This document shows positions 35,093-42,178 of a DNA stretch of 42,178 bases, in pieces. The notes under the pieces are model-generated. The model was not told the origin of the DNA and did no database searches. It was given only the letters and a program-made list of their open reading frames with translations. Within the stretch, counting starts at the first letter, position 1, and each line of letters opens with the position of its first letter. Both the position numbers and the translations under genes were made by a program. Origin of the DNA: Saprospiraceae bacterium (GTDB lineage: Bacteria > Bacteroidota > Bacteroidia > Chitinophagales > Saprospiraceae); NCBI GenBank assembly GCA_019187365.1, contig JABARE010000028.1, positions 1 through 42,178 on the forward strand, read 5' to 3'.

Positions 35093-36136
35093 TTGAGAAA
35101 TGAAGTAAAAGTTGGACTCCTCAGTCTTGCAACCATCCTGATCCTGGTTTTTGGCTACAAATACCTGAAGGGCAGCAACATCATGGATCGCACCAATACC
35201 TATTACATCCGCTTCCGGGACGTTGGCCAGATGGACGCCTCTGCACCGGTGCTCATACGCGGACTCAGCATAGGATCGGTCACCAAAATCCAACTCGACC
35301 CGGATAGCGCAGACTGGGTGCTGGTGACCATTGCCGTTAAGCGGGAGATACGCCTTCCTCAGAACGCCCGCGCCATCCTCGTCAGTCAGGGCCTCATGGG
35401 TGGCAAAGCCCTCATCCTGGATTATCCCGCTGTTTGTCTTGAAAACTGTCTGCCGAACAGAAGTTTCATCCCGGGTGAAATTGCCGGAATGCTCTCCAGT
35501 ATGGTCAGCAAGGAAGAAGTGCAGGAGTATGCCAAATCCGTTGGGAGCCAACTCAATAAAATCCTCGACACGGCTGCAACCAACGAAAATGTACAGCTCG
35601 CGGCCACAGTAAAAAATGTACACCTCATCCTTGCCAACCTCGCCGCTTCCACTGCCCGTATCAATCAACTGCTCGAACATTCTGCCGGCGGGCTGGATCA
35701 GACCGTTCAAAATCTGGAGACCGTAACCAACGCTCTGGCGCGAAATTCACAGGCACTTTCCAATTCCATCAAAAGTCTTGAAGATATTTCAACCGGGATC
35801 GCGGCGGCGAAACCGGGAAAGATGATCCAATCAGCCGACCAGGCGCTGGTAGAAAGTCAGCAGGCGCTTCGCCAACTCACTCAAACGCTCGCCGACAGCA
35901 AGCAAACCATTGTCCAGCTCAATGAAGTGGTGGGCGACATCCGGTCGGGAAAGGGCAGTCTGGGAAAACTCATCAACGATCCTGCTTTGTACAACAACCT
36001 CAACCGCTCTTCCCGCAACCTGGAATTGCTATTACAGGACCTGCGCCTCAACCCGAAGCGGTACGTTCACATCTCGGTGTTTGGCAAAGACGGTACACCT
36101 TACGAAGTTCCCCCTGAAGATCCGGCCGACCGGTAA
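35093..36136 (+). CDS. MlaD-family MCE lipid-transport protein
   Basis: This 347-residue protein has one N-terminal transmembrane helix (about 7-23, VGLLSLATILILVFGYKYL) and an MCE domain (about 35-115: YIRFRDVGQMDASAPVLIRGLSIGSVTKIQL, then ARAILVSQGLMGGKALIL). The C-terminal half is a helical, coiled-coil-like region. MlaD-type proteins form hexameric rings that carry phospholipids between membranes. The start is TTG at 35093 (MRNEVKVGLL), since MCE proteins of Bacteroidota typically begin MKNEVKVGLL and the ATG at 35100 is out of frame. The permease and ATPase partners (MlaE/MlaF) are not in the window. A weak -7-like TATTTTTA lies at 35058-35065. Confidence 0.92.
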   Translation: MRNEVKVGLLSLATILILVFGYKYLKGSNIMDRTNTYYIRFRDVGQMDASAPVLIRGLSIGSVTKIQLDPDSADWVLVTIAVKREIRLPQNARAILVSQGLMGGKALILDYPAVCLENCLPNRSFIPGEIAGMLSSMVSKEEVQEYAKSVGSQLNKILDTAATNENVQLAATVKNVHLILANLAASTARINQLLEHSAGGLDQTVQNLETVTNALARNSQALSNSIKSLEDISTGIAAAKPGKMIQSADQALVESQQALRQLTQTLADSKQTIVQLNEVVGDIRSGKGSLGKLINDPALYNNLNRSSRNLELLLQDLRLNPKRYVHISVFGKDGTPYEVPPEDPADR

Positions 36137-36157
36137 CGCGAATGGAATTTTAAGAGT

Positions 36158-36610
36158 TCAGATGCGGTGTTTGAAGTCTCTTTCGAGGTCTCGCTTTTCG
36201 TCTTTCTCCCTCAGCGTCTCGCGTTTGTCAAATGCTTTCTTCCCTGACGCCACATAGACTTCAAGCTTGATAAATCCGCGGTCCGACTGGTAAATGCGGT
36301 AAGGAATGAGGGCAAACCCCTTTTCTGCAATTTTGCGTGCAATTTTGCGGATCTCCTGACGGTTGAGCAGAAGCCGGCGCGGCCGTTTTGGATCGAACTC
36401 CCGATCCTGGCTTTGCTTGTATTCCGAAATGTGCATATTGCGCAACCACACTTCCCTGCCCTCCACCACACAATAGGCGTCACTCAAATTGGCGTTGCCT
36501 TCCTTGACCGACTTGACCTCACTTCCCGTCAACTCTATTCCCGCTTCAAATGACTGATGAAGATGGTAAAGGTGCGCAGCCTTGCGGTTCGTGATCTCGA
36601 GATTTTTCAC
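36158..36610 (-). CDS. smpB: SsrA-binding protein SmpB
   Basis: SmpB binds tmRNA and takes it to stalled ribosomes for trans-translation. The 150-residue protein has the full OB-fold: NRKAAHLYHLHQSFEAGIELTGSEVKSVKEGNANLSDAYC, EVWLRNMHISEYKQ, DPKRPRRLLLNRQEI, and a basic C-terminal tail (KKAFDKRETLREKDEKRDLERDF) that acts in the decoding centre. It begins with GTG at 36610, overlapping the stop of the upstream DUF6265 gene by 4 nt (GTGA), so it is translationally coupled. It is the last gene of a four-gene run. Confidence 0.97.
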   Translation of the reverse strand: MKNLEITNRKAAHLYHLHQSFEAGIELTGSEVKSVKEGNANLSDAYCVVEGREVWLRNMHISEYKQSQDREFDPKRPRRLLLNRQEIRKIARKIAEKGFALIPYRIYQSDRGFIKLEVYVASGKKAFDKRETLREKDEKRDLERDFKHRI

Positions 36611-37080
36611 TTTTCGGTATACCTCATGTACTCAGAATGGATGGCCCCGCTTCCATCCATCTTTGATATCGTGGCCGTCATTACGTCAAATGCTTCTTTC
36701 CGATACATGACCTGTTGCGGAAAATCGTGCGATGCATTCGCGAATTTCAATTCGACTTCAGGATCAGGAATCCACCGGAACAATATGGGTTTGTACTCAT
36801 TTTCGGCAACGCGGGCCTCAAAAAACCAGCTTCCCTCCCCGTCGCGGAAAATGCGCATTTTCTCATGCAGTGTGGCGTATCCTTGGAGCAGGTCGTAGGC
36901 GACTCCTCCATAATGATCGTCAGCTATGCGTACCCATTTCTCATAGTATTCCTTGTCGCGATGTTTCCACGTGCCGGCAATCCATTCCACCTCAATGGGT
37001 TTTGGGTTGACCAGAATGTGGGCTGGCTTGCAGGAAGTCAATAACAGGCTTGCCCCCAAAATTGCCATGTAATGATTCAT
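36607..37080 (-). CDS. DUF6265-type lipoprotein
   Basis: This protein of 157 residues begins with a lipoprotein signal (ILGASLLLTSC). The mature part fits DUF6265: IEVEWIAGTWKHRDKEYYEKW, a short beta-barrel-like core, then FANASHDFPQQVMYRKE and an acidic/aromatic end. The function is unknown to me; the lipocalin-like shape is inference. It lies 9 nt after the DPP-IV stop and overlaps smpB by 4 nt, so it is tied to both. Confidence 0.8.
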   Translation of the reverse strand: MNHYMAILGASLLLTSCKPAHILVNPKPIEVEWIAGTWKHRDKEYYEKWVRIADDHYGGVAYDLLQGYATLHEKMRIFRDGEGSWFFEARVAENEYKPILFRWIPDPEVELKFANASHDFPQQVMYRKEAFDVMTATISKMDGSGAIHSEYMRYTEK

Positions 37081-37089
37081 ATCAATCGC

Positions 37090-39255
37090 TCAGAGTTTGT
37101 TTAAAACGAAATCCGTCATCCTTGCAAACAGATGCATGCGCGCATCCGCTCCTCCTATGCCGTGGTTTTTGTTTGGGTAAAAATACATGTCGAACGCTTT
37201 GCGATGCCGGACAAGCGCATTCACCATCTCAATCGAATTTTGAGGATGAACGTTGTCGTCTGCAAGGCCGTGAACCAGCAGGTAATTTCCCTTGAGCCGG
37301 TCGGCGAAGTAAACTGGAGAGTTTTCTGCGTAACCCGTGGGGTTATCCGACGTGCGACGCATGTAGCGCTCGGTGTAGATGGTGTCGTACCATTTCCAGT
37401 TGGTGACCGGAGCAACTGCGATGGCGGCCTTGAATACGTCATTCCCCTTGAGCAGGCAAAGCGACGACATATAACCGCCGTAACTCCATCCAAAAATTCC
37501 AATCCTCGATGCATCCACAAAATCGAGCGAACCGAGGTAACGGGCAGCATCGATCTGATCTTCAGTCTCCAGTTTGCCAAGCTGCAGGTAAGTCATTTTT
37601 TTAAATTCCTCGCCGCGCCCTCCGGTTCCGCGGTTGTCGACAACGCAAATGATGTAACCTTTCTGCGCAAGCATTTGCAACCATCCGTAATAACCAAATG
37701 AATTCCATCTGTTCATTACTTGCTGACTGCCGGGACCTCCATACAAAAACATAAAGACCGGATATTTTTTGCCCAGCACGAAGTCTTTTGGCTTAATGAG
37801 GGCCGCATTCATGGCCTGGCCCCCGCGATTCGGAATTTGCAACAACTCCACTTCGGGCAACTGCAGTTCATTCATCCTCCCAGCAAGGGCTTCGTTCGTT
37901 TCAAGCATGCGAATGGTCTGGAAATCGGAACCGGCGATCCGGTATTGGGTTGGAGTCCGGACATCCGAATGCGAAAGGACGAGGTAGTGCAGACCCGGAC
38001 CTGGCTGGGCGCTGTGAAACCCGGGCCTGGTCGTTAACACGCTGTCGCGGCCCGTTTCTACGTCAATGCGTCTTAATTCCCGCTCGCGACCATCGCTAAC
38101 CGAAAATTGTGCCAGGGCCCACTGCCCGTCTGCATGCAATCCGTACAAGGCCGTCATTTCATCACTTCCCCGCGTTAGCTGCCGCACCAGATTTCCATCC
38201 ATACCATAGAGGTAGAGGTGGTTGTACCCGTCGCGTTCGCTCGTCCAGAGAAACCGGTTGCCGTTTAGAAAAGTCAGGTCGTCGTGTACGTCGATGTAAC
38301 GTGCATTTTCCTCCTCAAGCAGAACCCGGAATGCGTTTTTGCGGACATTGCTCAGGATCAGGCGAAGTCGGTTCTGATTGCGGTTCATCCATTGCACGCA
38401 CAAGACATCCCGGTCGCGGGTCCACTTGAGGCGTGGCAGGTAGTCGTCTTCGCGCGGGCCTATGTCGATGGGTTTTGATTTGTTTTTCTTTGCGTCGTAA
38501 CACCAAACCGAGACCACCGCGTTTTCTTCACCCACTTTGGGATACTTAAATGCAAATTTTTCCGGATAAGCGCCGTCGTTGTAGTATTCTATCGAAAATT
38601 CCTTTACGCGGCTTTCGTCAAATTTGAAATAGGCAAGGTAATCTCCACCGGGCGACCAGGCATAAGCCTTCGTGAGGGTAAATTCTTCTTCGTACACCCA
38701 GTCTGAAGCGCCATTGATGATTGCATTGACCTGTCCATCTTTGGTTATGCGAACCCTTTTTCCCGTTTCGATCACTTCGTAATACAAGTCGTTGTTGTAC
38801 ACGTAGGCCACGCGGTTTGCGGATGGATCGAAGGATGGATACTTGATTTTCCCCGGAGGGTATATGCGGTAAACGGCGTCACCCGCTACGTCGTAAACAA
38901 AACAGCGCGAAATGCGCGAATGGCGATAGATGGATTCCGTTTCGGTGAACAACAGGATCTTCCCTTCATCGTCACTGAATTCATAGGCATCGACGCTTTT
39001 TTCGATTTCGGGATGTTTCGCCGCATCAAACAGTACGGAGACTTCACGGCCGTCCAGTATGGAGTACTTTGCGATTTTGCCGGACATCAGGCGAGTGTAG
39101 TGCTTCCCGTCTTTCATGAAGTTGAAATGCGGAACGCCTCGCGCACTGAAAGTACCTCTTTCATAGAGGTCCTCGAGTGAGATTTCCCGGGTTTGAGCGT
39201 CTGCAGTAAGGCTCTGTAAGAGCCATGCAATGAAAAATAAATAGCGAACGGTCAT
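37090..39255 (-). CDS. Secreted S9 peptidase, dipeptidyl-peptidase IV family
   Basis: DPP-IV removes X-Pro dipeptides from protein N-termini. The 721-residue protein has a signal peptide (VRYLFFIAWLLQSLTADAQ), an eight-bladed propeller N-terminal domain (PF00930-like), and an alpha/beta-hydrolase domain with Ser591 in GWSYGGYMS, Asp667 in GLADDNVHP and His698 in NKNHGIGG, giving a complete triad. FLYGGPGSQQVMNRW precedes the active site, and the propeller has YEEEF, likely the DPP-IV Glu pair that holds the substrate amino end. ATG 39255 overlaps the aldehyde dehydrogenase stop as ATGA, showing translational coupling and supporting this start over 39291. Confidence 0.94.
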   Translation of the reverse strand: MTVRYLFFIAWLLQSLTADAQTREISLEDLYERGTFSARGVPHFNFMKDGKHYTRLMSGKIAKYSILDGREVSVLFDAAKHPEIEKSVDAYEFSDDEGKILLFTETESIYRHSRISRCFVYDVAGDAVYRIYPPGKIKYPSFDPSANRVAYVYNNDLYYEVIETGKRVRITKDGQVNAIINGASDWVYEEEFTLTKAYAWSPGGDYLAYFKFDESRVKEFSIEYYNDGAYPEKFAFKYPKVGEENAVVSVWCYDAKKNKSKPIDIGPREDDYLPRLKWTRDRDVLCVQWMNRNQNRLRLILSNVRKNAFRVLLEEENARYIDVHDDLTFLNGNRFLWTSERDGYNHLYLYGMDGNLVRQLTRGSDEMTALYGLHADGQWALAQFSVSDGRERELRRIDVETGRDSVLTTRPGFHSAQPGPGLHYLVLSHSDVRTPTQYRIAGSDFQTIRMLETNEALAGRMNELQLPEVELLQIPNRGGQAMNAALIKPKDFVLGKKYPVFMFLYGGPGSQQVMNRWNSFGYYGWLQMLAQKGYIICVVDNRGTGGRGEEFKKMTYLQLGKLETEDQIDAARYLGSLDFVDASRIGIFGWSYGGYMSSLCLLKGNDVFKAAIAVAPVTNWKWYDTIYTERYMRRTSDNPTGYAENSPVYFADRLKGNYLLVHGLADDNVHPQNSIEMVNALVRHRKAFDMYFYPNKNHGIGGADARMHLFARMTDFVLNKL

Positions 39256-40697
39256 ATTTTGCCAATGAATTGTATGATGCGCTCCATCCACGCTTTTTTC
39301 CAGGGTGCATAAGGCGGATGGAACAAACGCAGCAAATTAATCCATTTTCCCTGAACGGAAACGGATCGCAAATGGGAAAAGGTTTCAAATCCATGAATGC
39401 CGTGGTAAACGCCCATGCCGCTTTCTTTTCTGCCGCCAAAGGGCAGGTCGAAATTGCAATAGTGCAACAGGCAGTTGTTAATGCTGACCCCTCCTGAGCG
39501 AAGTTGCGCAGCGAGATGTTTCGCCGTCTTCTGATCTTCATCGAAAATGTACAGGCTGAGCGGAACGGGCAACGCACGCAGTTGAGCCGGCAGGTCTTCT
39601 GCATTCCGGTAAGTAATTACCGGCAACACCGGACCGAAGATCTCTTCCTTCATAGAAGCGTGTTGCCAATCGCTGTGTAACAACAGGCATGGAGAGAACT
39701 TTCGGCTCACGGGGTCTGAGGAAGGTTCAATATCTGTTTTTGCTCCCTGTCGCACGCTTTCGCGAAGCAAGTTTTGCAGGCGCTCAAAATGCTGTGCGTT
39801 GACGATGCCACAGTAGTCGGGATGGTCCATCGGGTTGGAGCCGTACATGCCATGCAGCGCAGCCTTCCAGGCAGCGCAAAATGATTCAAGCTGGCCCTCG
39901 TGCAGTAAAACGAAGTCAGGAGCGATGCAGGTTTGTCCGGCATTCAGGCATTTGGCATAAGCAATGTTGCGAACGGCTTGGCCGATGTTGGCGCCCGGTG
40001 CAATGATCACCGGCGATTTGCCTCCAAGTTCAAGCGTTACCGGAGTCAGGCGATTGGCCAAAGTTTCCATCAATTGAATGGCTTTGCCAATGGATCCGGT
40101 AAAAAACACGTGGTCGAAGGGCAATTGCAGCAAATTTCTGGCAGCATCTGAATCTCCCTGAACCACCGCGACCTCATCCTCTCCAAAGGCTTCGCGTATG
40201 GCCTTTGCGATAACTGCCGAAGTAGCGGGTGTAAATTCGGAAGGTTTGATGACGACGCGGTTTCCGGCAGCCCAGGCAGCGACCAACGGGGTTATGCAAA
40301 GGTTGATGGGATAATTCCAGGGCGACAAAATCAGCACGACACCTTTCGGTTCCGGATGCACAAAATGTTGCGTTCCGGACAATTCCCAAGGGGTAGGTAC
40401 CCGGCGCGACTTCATCCACCTTCCAAGCCGTCGCCGGGTGCGCCGCAATTCAACGAGGCAAGGCAGCAGCTCCGAAGCAGAGGTTTCAAAGGGAGGCTTA
40501 TGGAAGTCCTCCCAAAGTGCGGATTCCATGGCTTTTCGATGGGATAAAAGGCTGCTTTCCAACTGCTGAAGCCTTTGGAGGCGGCGCGCAAGAGAAGGGT
40601 AGGGTTCGCGCCAGCGCGCACGGTCAAGGCGATCAAAAAACGCTTGGTGGGCGATAGGGTCCGACCCGCCAGGGGAAGTGTCTGCACCATCCGGCAT
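39252..40697 (-). CDS. Aldehyde dehydrogenase
   Basis: This NAD(P)-dependent aldehyde dehydrogenase has 481 residues. The catalytic pair is Glu223 in LELGGKSP and Cys257 in NAGQTCIAPD, 34 residues apart as in the family. Cofactor contacts include the PWNYP motif, KPSEFTPATS and FFTGSIG. It has the shorter form with a hydrophobic C-terminus (NLLRLFHPPYAPWKK), like the class 3 fatty-aldehyde type, so long-chain aldehydes are possible substrates; that is inference. ATG 40697 lies 4 nt after a TATCTTTG -7 element. It heads a four-gene run with DPP-IV, DUF6265 and smpB, and no functional link is obvious. Confidence 0.93.
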   Translation of the reverse strand: MPDGADTSPGGSDPIAHQAFFDRLDRARWREPYPSLARRLQRLQQLESSLLSHRKAMESALWEDFHKPPFETSASELLPCLVELRRTRRRLGRWMKSRRVPTPWELSGTQHFVHPEPKGVVLILSPWNYPINLCITPLVAAWAAGNRVVIKPSEFTPATSAVIAKAIREAFGEDEVAVVQGDSDAARNLLQLPFDHVFFTGSIGKAIQLMETLANRLTPVTLELGGKSPVIIAPGANIGQAVRNIAYAKCLNAGQTCIAPDFVLLHEGQLESFCAAWKAALHGMYGSNPMDHPDYCGIVNAQHFERLQNLLRESVRQGAKTDIEPSSDPVSRKFSPCLLLHSDWQHASMKEEIFGPVLPVITYRNAEDLPAQLRALPVPLSLYIFDEDQKTAKHLAAQLRSGGVSINNCLLHYCNFDLPFGGRKESGMGVYHGIHGFETFSHLRSVSVQGKWINLLRLFHPPYAPWKKAWMERIIQFIGKI

Positions 40698-40701
40698 CCG
40701 G

Positions 40702-40709
40702 CAAAGATA
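40702..40709 (-). promoter_or_regulatory. TAnnTTTG -7 element of the ALDH-DPP-smpB cluster
   Basis: Minus-strand TATCTTTG lies 4 nt before ATG 40697. It sits in the 42-bp gap after the malic enzyme stop (40740), so it would let the cluster be expressed apart from that gene. No TTG at -33. Confidence 0.45.
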
Positions 40710-40739
40710 CGCTTGTGCAGGGCATGGTCTGTAAATGTC

Positions 40740-41921
40740 CTACATCGCGCTTTGCCCGCGACTGCTTTCGGCCACCGCAGAGGCAACGCGATGGGCCACG
40801 CTCTCATCGAGGGCCGGAGGAATGATCATTGTTGGAGTAGGCTGTGTGACCGCCGAGGCGATCGCCCCTGCCGCAGCAAATTTCATATTGAGCGTGATCT
40901 TCGGTGCACGTGCCTGAAAGGCCCCTAAAAAGATCCCTGGAAAGGCCAGCACATTGTTCACCTGATTGGGAAAGTCGGAGCGTCCCGTGCCCACGATAAA
41001 GGCCCCGCCCGCCCTGGCTTCATCGGGGAGAATTTCGGGTATGGGGTTTGCAAGGGCCAGGATCAATGGATCTTTTGCCATGAGCCGGATGTGGTCTCGG
41101 TTGAGAATGTTAGCCTTGCTGACGCCAATGAATACATCCATACCCACCAGCGCATGCTCCAGCGTACCGCTGAGGTTGCGCGGATTGGTGTAGGCGAGCA
41201 GGTCGTATTTGATGCCTTGAAGACCCAACCGGTTGCGGTGGATGATTCCCATGGTATCGCACATGACGATCTCGCGAACGATTTTCTGATTTGTGGCGGT
41301 GAAATCGCGCCGCCCAAGATAGCGGGCAATGGCAATGCCTGCGGCACCGGCACCGTTTATGACGATCCTAAGGTCTTCCAGCCTCCTGCTGGTCAGTCGG
41401 CAGTAATTCATCAGGGCCGCAAGCACTACGATGGCAGTGCCGTGCTGGTCGTCGTGGAAAACCGGAATGCCTAGGTCCTGCAAGCTTTCCTCAACCTCAA
41501 AACAGCGCGGTGAGGAAATGTCTTCCAGGTTGATGCCTCCAAAAACGGGAGCTATGTTGCGGATAACCTGGATCAGCTCGTCGGTTTTTTGGGTGCTGAT
41601 GCAAATGGGGAAGCCGTTGATGCCCGCAAATCGCTTGAACAGCATGCCTTTGCCTTCCATGACGGGTATGGCCGCAAGCGGTCCGATGTTTCCCAGACCC
41701 AATACGGCCGAACCATCGCTGACAATGGCTACGGTGTTTCCCTTGATGGTGTAATCGTAAACTTTTGCCGGGTCGTTGTGGATGGCCTCACAGGGAGCAG
41801 CAACACCGGGTGAATAGGCAAGAGAAAGATCCTCAGTCGTACGGATGTCCATCTTGTTTTCCACAGAGATCTTACCCCGCAATGCCTCGTGCAGTTGAAG
41901 TGACCGCTCAAATACATCCAT
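40740..41921 (-). CDS. Malic enzyme, short form without phosphotransacetylase domain
   Basis: This 393-residue protein oxidatively decarboxylates malate to pyruvate using NAD(P). Signatures include DLSLAYSPGVAAPC, DYTIKGNTVAIVSDGSAVLGLGNIGPLAAIPVMEGK, GINLEDISSPRCFEVE, and the nucleotide-binding RIVINGAGAAGIAIARYLG. It ends at about 390 residues, so the phosphotransacetylase-like domain found in MaeB-type enzymes of about 760 residues is absent. The enzyme should still be complete, as many short forms exist. Whether it prefers NAD or NADP cannot be judged by eye. A 42-bp gap separates it from the next gene. Confidence 0.95.
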   Translation of the reverse strand: MDVFERSLQLHEALRGKISVENKMDIRTTEDLSLAYSPGVAAPCEAIHNDPAKVYDYTIKGNTVAIVSDGSAVLGLGNIGPLAAIPVMEGKGMLFKRFAGINGFPICISTQKTDELIQVIRNIAPVFGGINLEDISSPRCFEVEESLQDLGIPVFHDDQHGTAIVVLAALMNYCRLTSRRLEDLRIVINGAGAAGIAIARYLGRRDFTATNQKIVREIVMCDTMGIIHRNRLGLQGIKYDLLAYTNPRNLSGTLEHALVGMDVFIGVSKANILNRDHIRLMAKDPLILALANPIPEILPDEARAGGAFIVGTGRSDFPNQVNNVLAFPGIFLGAFQARAPKITLNMKFAAAGAIASAVTQPTPTMIIPPALDESVAHRVASAVAESSRGQSAM

Positions 41922-42178
41922 AGAGTGCTACCGCTGCAAATAGTTTGCCAGTATTTGCCGGGGGACGGGCTTGCAATGCCTGCGAAAAATACATTCCCAT
42001 TGCGGTGCAGGAAGAGGCCACCCAGAAGTGTTAAAAATTTGTTAAATTTCCGGGGGGGGTAAAAACTTCATGCTGTTTAGTACATTTCGACATTGTTTAA
42101 CCAACCACCCCAACAAAACCTATGATCACCTAGGCTCTTACTTAAAGCTTTTTCCAAAACAACTTCATAGCATAAAAA
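41922..42178. other. Window-end spacer, possible leader of a gene to the right
   Basis: 257 bp with no ORF: AT-rich near the end, with a TACATTTC (one base off TAnnTTTG) at about 42080 followed by a sequence rich in C and A (AACCAACCACCCCAACAAAACC). An ATG at 42121 is followed by TAG after three codons. It may be the promoter and leader of a plus-strand gene beyond the window. Confidence 0.35.

Noticed and set aside
35100..35102. ATG start for the MlaD-like gene
   Set aside because: Out of frame; the TTG at 35093 yields the typical N-terminal MRNEVKVGLL sequence.
35075..35710. 211-codon minus-strand ORF
   Set aside because: Antisense to the MCE domain gene, with no domain of its own.
40740..41921. 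Truncated MaeB malic enzyme (lost phosphotransacetylase domain)
   Set aside because: The catalytic region is complete and a short form of about 390 residues is a normal family type; no remnant of the second domain lies downstream.

Overview
The window looks like a chromosomal piece of a moderately GC-rich member of the Bacteroidota, probably from the Saprospiria/Chitinophagia side. Evidence: secreted proteins with type IX secretion (T9SS)-like C-terminal domains, a LytS/LytTR two-component pair whose sensor carries a Reg_prop propeller, a DPP-IV peptidase, Bacteroidota-style LptD, almost no Shine-Dalgarno sequences, and many TAnnTTTG promoter -7 elements just upstream of genes. Phylum is well supported; the class is inference.

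Layout. 1-540: a non-coding mosaic of 41-bp and 148-bp tandem repeats with inverted relations. 560-9470: an MsbA-like ABC exporter, murB, then two large secreted proteins (a leucine-rich-repeat protein and a PQQ-type sugar dehydrogenase-like protein). 9536-9613: tRNA-Val(GAC) on the minus strand with encoded CCA. 9.8-12.6 kb: a DnaQ-fold exonuclease, then a MbnP-like lipoprotein paired with a di-heme MbnH/MauG-like peroxidase. 12.56-13.42 kb: an 860-bp gene-free interval holding two copies of a perfect 22-nt repeat, each containing the same 5-codon mini-ORF and each followed at once by a hairpin. 13.4-21.8 kb (minus strand): LytTR regulator and sensor kinase, valS with an unknown secreted-protein gene, and a FemAB/GNAT-like transferase. 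21.9-26.0 kb (plus): a tight three-gene run of a coiled-coil/OmpA-like lipoprotein, an M43 metalloprotease and a DUF6438 lipoprotein. 26.0-31.3 kb: miaA, a divergent acyltransferase, a WecE-like aminotransferase and a divergent Wzx-like flippase. 31.3-36.1 kb: envelope genes lptD, a SPOR amidase and an MCE/MlaD protein. 36.1-41.9 kb (minus): a four-gene coupled cluster (aldehyde dehydrogenase, DPP-IV, DUF6265 lipoprotein, smpB) downstream of a short malic enzyme.

Together these genes are mostly envelope biogenesis (MurB, LptD, MlaD, amidase, exporter, flippase, acyltransferase), secreted or surface proteins, and translation upkeep (ValS, tRNA-Val, MiaA, SmpB). No CRISPR, prophage, transposase or rRNA was seen. 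The most unusual signals are the 22-nt mini-ORF/hairpin pair, the -7 elements lying only 3-9 nt before start codons (suggesting leaderless mRNAs), the terminal repeat mosaic, and the MbnP-like protein whose mature form has a single tryptophan next to its predicted tryptophan-oxidising partner.
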